Shown here: in pieces, positions 59,560-64,000 of the stretch
Numbering within the stretch: the first letter of the stretch is position 1
Layout of the letters: every line of letters begins with the position of its first letter
Translations under genes and position numbers: made by a program
Notes under the pieces: generated by a model
What the model was told of the DNA's origin: nothing
Database searches by the model: none
Seen by the model: only the letters and a program-made list of their open reading frames with translations
Source of the DNA: Streptomyces natalensis ATCC 27448
Lineage (GTDB): Bacteria > Actinomycetota > Actinomycetes > Streptomycetales > Streptomycetaceae
DNA length: 64,000 bases
Assembly: GCF_000935125.1 (NCBI RefSeq)
Contig: NZ_JRKI01000034.1
Coordinates: forward strand, 248,001-312,000
Direction of reading: 5' to 3'

Positions 59560-59614
59560 GCGCACTTAGGCATCCTCTATCTCTGCCAGAGGATGCCTAT
59601 TTGATCAAGTGCGC
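59560..59614. repeat. Nested perfect inverted repeat at the cluster boundary
   Basis: The inner stem is TAGGCATCCTCT (59567-59578) with AGAGGATGCCTA (59588-59599), loop nine bases. The outer arms are GCGCACTT (59560-59567) and AAGTGCGC (59607-59614), so a long cruciform or terminator-like structure is possible. It separates the remnants on the left from the biosynthetic operon on the right. Could be a strong terminator, a protein site or a recombination end. Confidence 0.75.
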
Positions 59615-59754
59615 TGTGCCCTGCCAGTCTTGGCCTCGCATGATCACGCCCAGGAGAGTGTGGAAATACCGGCCACACAAAGAGCTGGCTACTCGTGCTA
59701 CGCGCTACGTGTCCTTTGAATGCGTTCGATCGTGACTCTCAAGGAGAACGGCAC

Positions 59755-60573
59755 ATGGTATTCGAGGTCAAGCATTTCGATGAACTGGCCAGGCGAGGGT
59801 ACTGCATAATCGAGAACTACCTCGACCATGAAACGACGCAAAGCCTGCGGAAGGCATCGCAGGACATCCTCGTTCCGGAGGTGGGCGACACCATGCCGCC
59901 CAGCCTGTTCTTGGGTAGTCCGCAGCTGCGTGACGCACTTTTCTCGGCCAAGCTGCGCGAGACGGTCGCCGACCTCAACGACCGGATCGGCCGCGTGCTG
60001 CTCTATCCGAACTTCACCGTCCGCAGGGGCCTGGTCGTCGGGTGGCACTTCGACGACCATATGCTGCCGAAGCCCGTCGACGCCCCCGGTCACTTCCCGT
60101 CGTTCCTGATGTTCAACGTCTATCTCCAGGACAACGACCCGCTCCTGGGCGGCGGTGTCGACATCGTACCGGCGAGCCACCTGCACACCCGGGAAGAGCG
60201 TCAGCAGATGGCCAAGGAGCACGCCTACGCCCCCGAGGACACCGTGCTCGGCAAGGAGGGTGACCTGGTGGTCTTCGATTACCGGGTGGTGCACCGTGGC
60301 ACGCATCCCCAGGTACCCAACGACGTCGCCCGGCTGGCCCTGCAATGGACCTTCTCCGTCAACGACGACGTCACTCAGGACTATCTGAAATACCAGCGCG
60401 ACCGGCTCACGAAGAAACTGCACCCCTCGGACTACACCAAGCATCAAGCGAAGAACTTCTTCGCGGACCTCCCCAACATCACCCGCGAGCTGATCGAGGA
60501 TTCCTGCGGGCGGAACATCTTCACCGATCGCTTCCAATACCGCGCGTTATCCGATATTGCGGAACAGGAATAA
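59755..60573 (+). CDS. Phytanoyl-CoA dioxygenase (PhyH) family Fe(II)/2-oxoglutarate oxygenase
   Basis: This 272-residue PhyH-type oxygenase has the iron facial triad: His98 and Asp100 in GWHFDDH and His180 in VVHRGTHPQ. Arg193 (VARLALQW) is a candidate for 2-oxoglutarate binding. Such enzymes hydroxylate or otherwise oxidise small substrates in natural-product pathways. ATG at 59755 has AAGGAGA upstream. A TTA codon lies at 60547-60549, close to the C-terminus. First gene of an operon; only six bases separate it from the ThDP enzyme. Substrate unknown. Confidence 0.87.
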   Translation: MVFEVKHFDELARRGYCIIENYLDHETTQSLRKASQDILVPEVGDTMPPSLFLGSPQLRDALFSAKLRETVADLNDRIGRVLLYPNFTVRRGLVVGWHFDDHMLPKPVDAPGHFPSFLMFNVYLQDNDPLLGGGVDIVPASHLHTREERQQMAKEHAYAPEDTVLGKEGDLVVFDYRVVHRGTHPQVPNDVARLALQWTFSVNDDVTQDYLKYQRDRLTKKLHPSDYTKHQAKNFFADLPNITRELIEDSCGRNIFTDRFQYRALSDIAEQE

Positions 60574-60579
60574 AAGTCG

Positions 60580-62274
60580 ATGCCGAATGTGTCACGCGTG
60601 ATCCTGGACTCACTGTGGGCCGAGGGTGCGTCAGCCTTCTTCATGGTCCCGGGAAAGCAGATCAACGCGTTCATGTCGAACTACCGCGACGGGGAGTACG
60701 CCGGCCATCCCCGGATATCCCCGGTGATATCCGCGGCCGAGGGCGGCGCCGCGATGATGGCCGACGGGTACGCCAGGGCCTCGGAGCGGTTCGGCGTCGT
60801 GATCGCACTGGACGGTCCGGGCGTCGCGAACACCGTCGGCGGCATCTCCACCGCGTGCGCCGACCGTTCGCCCGTCGTGCTGCTGTCGGGACACGTTCCC
60901 ACCGGGTTCGACGCCCACGACGCACTCCAGGACGTCACACCGACCGGCCTTGACACCGCCTCCGTGCTGCGTCCCCTGACGAGCACGTCCTTACAGGTGC
61001 GCAGCGCGGCCCATCCGATCCGATACTTCGACATCACGCTGCGGAAACTCGTCGAGCAGCCGACGCGGCCCGTCTATCTGTCGTACGCGGCCGACGTCCT
61101 GTTCTCGGAAACGTCGGACGCTCCGCTACGGACGAACACGCTCTCAAAGTCTCACCTGATATGTGATCCGGTGGATCTGCAACGGGTGATCGGCACGGTC
61201 AACGCGTCGTCCAGCGTCGCCGTCCTGTTGGGCTCGCAGGCCAACAAGAAGGCCGTACGCAGATTGCTCACCCGGTTGTCCGAGGACCACGACATCCTGG
61301 TCGGCTCCACGCTGGACGCCAAGGGTGCCTTCACCGAAAGTCATCCGAACAGCGTCGGCGTCTTCGGATACTCCGGTAACCAGCGTGCCCATGACCTCTT
61401 CATGCGGAACGGCCCCGAAACGGCACTCCTGATCGGATGTCGCCCTTCACAGTGGAACACCAATGGCTGGGCCGGTGTATCCGGTGCCGAGAACGTCATC
61501 GAGGTGACCTCCGAAGTCAAGGACATCGGGAACTTCTCCCCCGGCTCACGGACCCTGCTCTGCGATGAACTGACCTTCCTGGAGCACTGGGAAGCCTCGC
61601 TGACCGAAGAGAGCTTCCCCGGAAATGCGGACCTGCGGGAGCGCGTCGAGCAGGTTCGTCTGCACGACGACATCCCGGATGAGGGCGATGCCATGAGCCC
61701 GGCGCAGGCAGTGAGATGTCTGAACTCCTGGCTCAAGGACAGGATCTGCGTCGCCGACTCGGGCAACCACCGGTCGTTCGCCACGCATTACTGGACGACG
61801 GACATCGACGCCGGTTTCTACTCCACCACCAACATGGGGATGATGGGATGGGCCTTCGGCGCCGCCGTCGGCATCTCCTTCGCCCGCGACGAACCGTGTC
61901 TGGTCATCACCGGGGACGGGTGCACCCTGATGCACGGCATGGAGATCCAGACTGCCGTACGGTATCGCCGCAACATCATCTTCGCGATCTTCGACAACTC
62001 TTCCTATGGCGCGACGCATATGAACAACATCAAGAACATCCCGGAGTTGAGCGCCCTGCCGAACCACGACTGGGTGAAGTTCGCCGAGTCGATGGGGGCG
62101 ACCGGTTTCCGGGTGACGTCGATCGGTGAACTGGACACCGTGGTGCAGAAGATCAAGGACATCGACGGGGTCCATGTCCTGCACCTCGTCGTCGATCGCG
62201 ACGCCCCTACTCCGGCCGGCTCGTACCGGTCCAATCTCAAAGCCTTCGAGGCGTCCAACACCGGGGCAAGGTAG
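60580..62274 (+). CDS. ThDP-dependent enzyme, acetolactate-synthase-like
   Basis: The 564-residue ThDP enzyme has three domains in order. The N-terminal PYR domain carries the catalytic Glu54 in ISAAEGGAAMMADGYARAS, a central domain follows, and the PP domain holds the GDG...N ThDP motif (ITGDGCTLMH, Gly445-Asp446-Gly447, then IFAIFDNSSYGA). The family includes acetolactate synthases, sulfopyruvate- and phosphonopyruvate-type decarboxylases and glyoxylate carboligases; the branch cannot be told by eye. One TTA codon at 60991-60993 suggests bldA control. Transcribed with the PhyH gene and the MFS gene (seven-base gap). A C-C bond-forming or decarboxylating step of a pathway. Confidence 0.85.
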   Translation: MPNVSRVILDSLWAEGASAFFMVPGKQINAFMSNYRDGEYAGHPRISPVISAAEGGAAMMADGYARASERFGVVIALDGPGVANTVGGISTACADRSPVVLLSGHVPTGFDAHDALQDVTPTGLDTASVLRPLTSTSLQVRSAAHPIRYFDITLRKLVEQPTRPVYLSYAADVLFSETSDAPLRTNTLSKSHLICDPVDLQRVIGTVNASSSVAVLLGSQANKKAVRRLLTRLSEDHDILVGSTLDAKGAFTESHPNSVGVFGYSGNQRAHDLFMRNGPETALLIGCRPSQWNTNGWAGVSGAENVIEVTSEVKDIGNFSPGSRTLLCDELTFLEHWEASLTEESFPGNADLRERVEQVRLHDDIPDEGDAMSPAQAVRCLNSWLKDRICVADSGNHRSFATHYWTTDIDAGFYSTTNMGMMGWAFGAAVGISFARDEPCLVITGDGCTLMHGMEIQTAVRYRRNIIFAIFDNSSYGATHMNNIKNIPELSALPNHDWVKFAESMGATGFRVTSIGELDTVVQKIKDIDGVHVLHLVVDRDAPTPAGSYRSNLKAFEASNTGAR

Positions 62275-62281
62275 CAAGGGA

Positions 62282-63505
62282 ATGTCTGTCACCCGATTTA
62301 CCCGACGCGAGGCACGCGTTCTGTTCTTCGCCTTCTTCAGCGTCGTCCTCGGCCTGATGGCAGTGGATTTCTTCAACCCTTCCCTGCCGGCCATCCAGGA
62401 CGATCTGTCGGTCAGCCAGAGCGCGATGAAGAACCTGATCGTGTTCTACATGATAGTGCTCGGCCTGGCGCAGTTCTTCTACGGCAGTTTGTCCGACACC
62501 AGGGGCCGTAAGGTCGCCCTGTTGATCGGACTCGCCGTCGCGGCCGTCGGCCTGTTCGTGGGCTATACCGCCCACAGCGTCACGGTGTTGAACATCTCCC
62601 GTGCGCTGACTGCGCTGGGAACCGCGTCGTGCACGGTGATCTCCCGGGCGCTGATCGTCGACACCCTCGACGAGCCCGTCAAGCTGCGCAAGGCGTTCTC
62701 CTACTTCTCGATGGCCTGTCAGCTGTCGCCGTCGCTGGCCCCACTGCCGGGCAGTTTCATCGGTGCTCACTTCGGCTGGCGCGTGCAGTTCCTGCTGTTC
62801 TCCGTTGCGGTCGTCCTCGGCCTGGTCGTGGTCTTCTTCCTGATGCCCGAGACGCACCCCGAGTTGGAACGTGAACACGGCGGAACGAGCAAGGTCCTGG
62901 CGTACACGACCGTGCTGAAGGACATCAATTTTACTTCCTACAGCATCGCCTCCGCACTGATCTTCTCCTTCACGATCGCCTACTACGCGACGGCTCCGTT
63001 CGCCTTCCACGCGCTGCACGTCAGCCCGATCGGCAACAGCCTCTTCTACATCCTCTATTCGGCGTCCATCGTCTGCGGATCGTTCTTCAACAGCTGGGTC
63101 CGCTGGGGTCCACGGGACACCTATGTCAGAGGTTTGGCCGCCTACCTGCTCGTCTTCATCGTCGCGGCCTTCGCCGACCTCGACGGCAGCCTGCTGCGGA
63201 TCGGCGTCTTCTCGGTCGCCCTGGGCTTCACGTGCGGAGTGATGGCCCCGCTGACCCTGACGCTCAGCATGACCAAAGTGGAGACCGCTCGCGGCGCCGC
63301 GAGCGCGTTGCAGGGAGCCATCAAGATGTTCTTCACCGGTGTGCTGATGGTGGTGTTCGACAGCGTCGACATCGCTGGTTTCACGCCCATCGTCCTGGTC
63401 TTCCTCGGCTTCGGCGCGGCACTGCTCGCGCTGTTCGCCCTCACCGCGGCCGCGAACCGGAAAGAAAGAGAAAAGGTCGGCATTCCGGAGAAGCAAACCA
63501 GCTGA
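62282..63505 (+). CDS. MFS efflux transporter (Bcr/CflA type)
   Basis: This 407-residue MFS transporter has 12 helices. Helix 1 starts RVLFFAFFSVVLGLMAVDFF, then NPSLPAIQDDL typical of Bcr/CflA drug exporters, and GSLSDTRGRKVALLIG is motif A. The short C-terminal tail ends in Lys/Glu. ATG at 62282 is seven bases after the ThDP enzyme stop, with AAGG 11 bases upstream. Likely exports the cluster product or its precursor and may give self-resistance. Confidence 0.88.
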   Translation: MSVTRFTRREARVLFFAFFSVVLGLMAVDFFNPSLPAIQDDLSVSQSAMKNLIVFYMIVLGLAQFFYGSLSDTRGRKVALLIGLAVAAVGLFVGYTAHSVTVLNISRALTALGTASCTVISRALIVDTLDEPVKLRKAFSYFSMACQLSPSLAPLPGSFIGAHFGWRVQFLLFSVAVVLGLVVVFFLMPETHPELEREHGGTSKVLAYTTVLKDINFTSYSIASALIFSFTIAYYATAPFAFHALHVSPIGNSLFYILYSASIVCGSFFNSWVRWGPRDTYVRGLAAYLLVFIVAAFADLDGSLLRIGVFSVALGFTCGVMAPLTLTLSMTKVETARGAASALQGAIKMFFTGVLMVVFDSVDIAGFTPIVLVFLGFGAALLALFALTAAANRKEREKVGIPEKQTS

Positions 63506-63585
63506 CCTCGGCGTGGTTTCGCAGCGAAGCCTTACCGCACCATCCCCACATCGGTCCTTCATGTGTGCATGATTAAGGAGATATG

Positions 63586-64000
63586 GTGTCGATTGGTATC
63601 GAAGGTATTTCCGTAGCCGGCAGTGACCTCCTTGCTCAACTCGACCAACTGCGCGTCCACTCGCCGAAGATGCACCAGTGCATCGACCGGTCCCGCCTCC
63701 ATTCCTGGAAGAAAGAGCAGGAAGCCGATGAGGTCATTCGTGACGACTTCGGTTCCGACATCGCCGGCGGCAGGGGCTCCAGCTACGTCCGCGCCCAGCA
63801 GCTGAACGTCGACGCTCGGGCCGCGGGGATTCGCCAGCTCATTGAGCTGATGACGCAGGGAAGCGAGGGAACCCAGGCGATCGTCGACCTTCTCGGAGGC
63901 GACGGACTGGTGCGGCGGGTCTGTTCCCGCATCGGCCTGTCCGACGTCGAGATCATGACCTGCGACGCGTCACCCCATATGGTGCAGACCGCATGGGCGA
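63586..64000 (+). CDS. SAM-dependent methyltransferase-like protein (5' part, truncated by window end)
   Basis: The first 138 residues are visible. An N-terminal helical region (SDLLAQLDQLRVHSPKMHQC) precedes a motif I-like strand and loop AIVDLLGGDGLV and an acidic loop EIMTCDASPHMVQTAWA, as in class I methyltransferases. The best SD (AAGGAG at 63575-63580) has the right spacing for the GTG at 63586; the ATG at 63583 is two bases from it and less likely. It follows the MFS gene by 80 bp on the same strand. It probably methylates the cluster product; the protein is incomplete here. Confidence 0.7.
   Translation, partial: MSIGIEGISVAGSDLLAQLDQLRVHSPKMHQCIDRSRLHSWKKEQEADEVIRDDFGSDIAGGRGSSYVRAQQLNVDARAAGIRQLIELMTQGSEGTQAIVDLLGGDGLVRRVCSRIGLSDVEIMTCDASPHMVQTAWA

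Overview
This 64 kb window is typical Streptomyces-like DNA: strongly GC-rich, with GC-biased third codon positions, Tat and lipoprotein signals, many LysR/TetR/SARP regulators, secreted proteases, rare TTA codons, and short intergenic tandem repeats. No rRNA, tRNA, CRISPR array, integrase or intact transposon was seen. Several truncated gene remnants (13, 15, 44 and 59 kb) and many accessory hydrolases suggest a variable region such as a chromosome arm; that placement is inference.

Layout. 0-16.4 kb holds a sedolisin (S53) peptidase, a TetR regulator divergent from a CocE-type hydrolase, a GNAT acetyltransferase, an M64 metallopeptidase, a lipoprotein plus histidine kinase with no response regulator, an acyltransferase-3 membrane protein, a calpain-like cysteine protease, a PepSY/kinase deletion scar, a histidine-phosphatase lipoprotein, and further remnants. 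16.6-23.2 kb holds a Tat-exported metallophosphoesterase, an L-glutamate-oxidase-like flavoenzyme, a LysR regulator and a secreted M6 metalloprotease.

23.3-38.6 kb is the most coherent system. A five-gene Opp/Dpp-type ABC importer is divergent from a full hydroxyproline catabolic set: an FAD oxidoreductase, a small [2Fe-2S] protein and a second FAD/Fe-S subunit (the three parts of a D-hydroxyproline dehydrogenase-type complex), a DapA-fold deaminase, a hydroxyproline 2-epimerase and an alpha-ketoglutarate semialdehyde dehydrogenase. Next come a proline-iminopeptidase-like hydrolase and, on the opposite strand, an M55 D-aminopeptidase. The predicted flow is uptake of Hyp/Pro-containing peptides, release of the imino acids, and conversion to 2-oxoglutarate. 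A 17-bp AT-rich motif built on ATGTGAMAT lies at the importer promoter, the dehydrogenase promoter, the deaminase promoter and, 7 kb away, the secreted M6 protease promoter. This suggests one regulon from extracellular proteolysis to carbon recovery. No regulator obviously belonging to it is in the window.

38.7-58.8 kb is a mosaic: LysR/MFS pair, serine hydrolase/TetR pair with three operators, a TetR remnant, a LysR-esterase operon divergent from a second dapA, a methyltransferase, a BTAD regulator, a 31-aa ORF coupled to a phospholipase C, an HTH-NACHT-membrane protein, a LuxR-HTH/SARP fusion coupled to a DUF6585-like gene, a secreted cutinase-like hydrolase, an erythromycin-esterase-like protein divergent from a double-HTH MerR (TioE type) regulator, and a small secreted protein.

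58.8-59.6 kb is a gene graveyard ending in a nested hairpin. From 59.76 kb a new same-strand operon begins and runs off the window: a PhyH-type dioxygenase, a ThDP-dependent acetolactate-synthase-like enzyme, an MFS exporter and a SAM methyltransferase start. The first two genes each carry a TTA codon (bldA-type control). It looks like the left edge of a specialised-metabolite cluster whose product cannot be named from this window.
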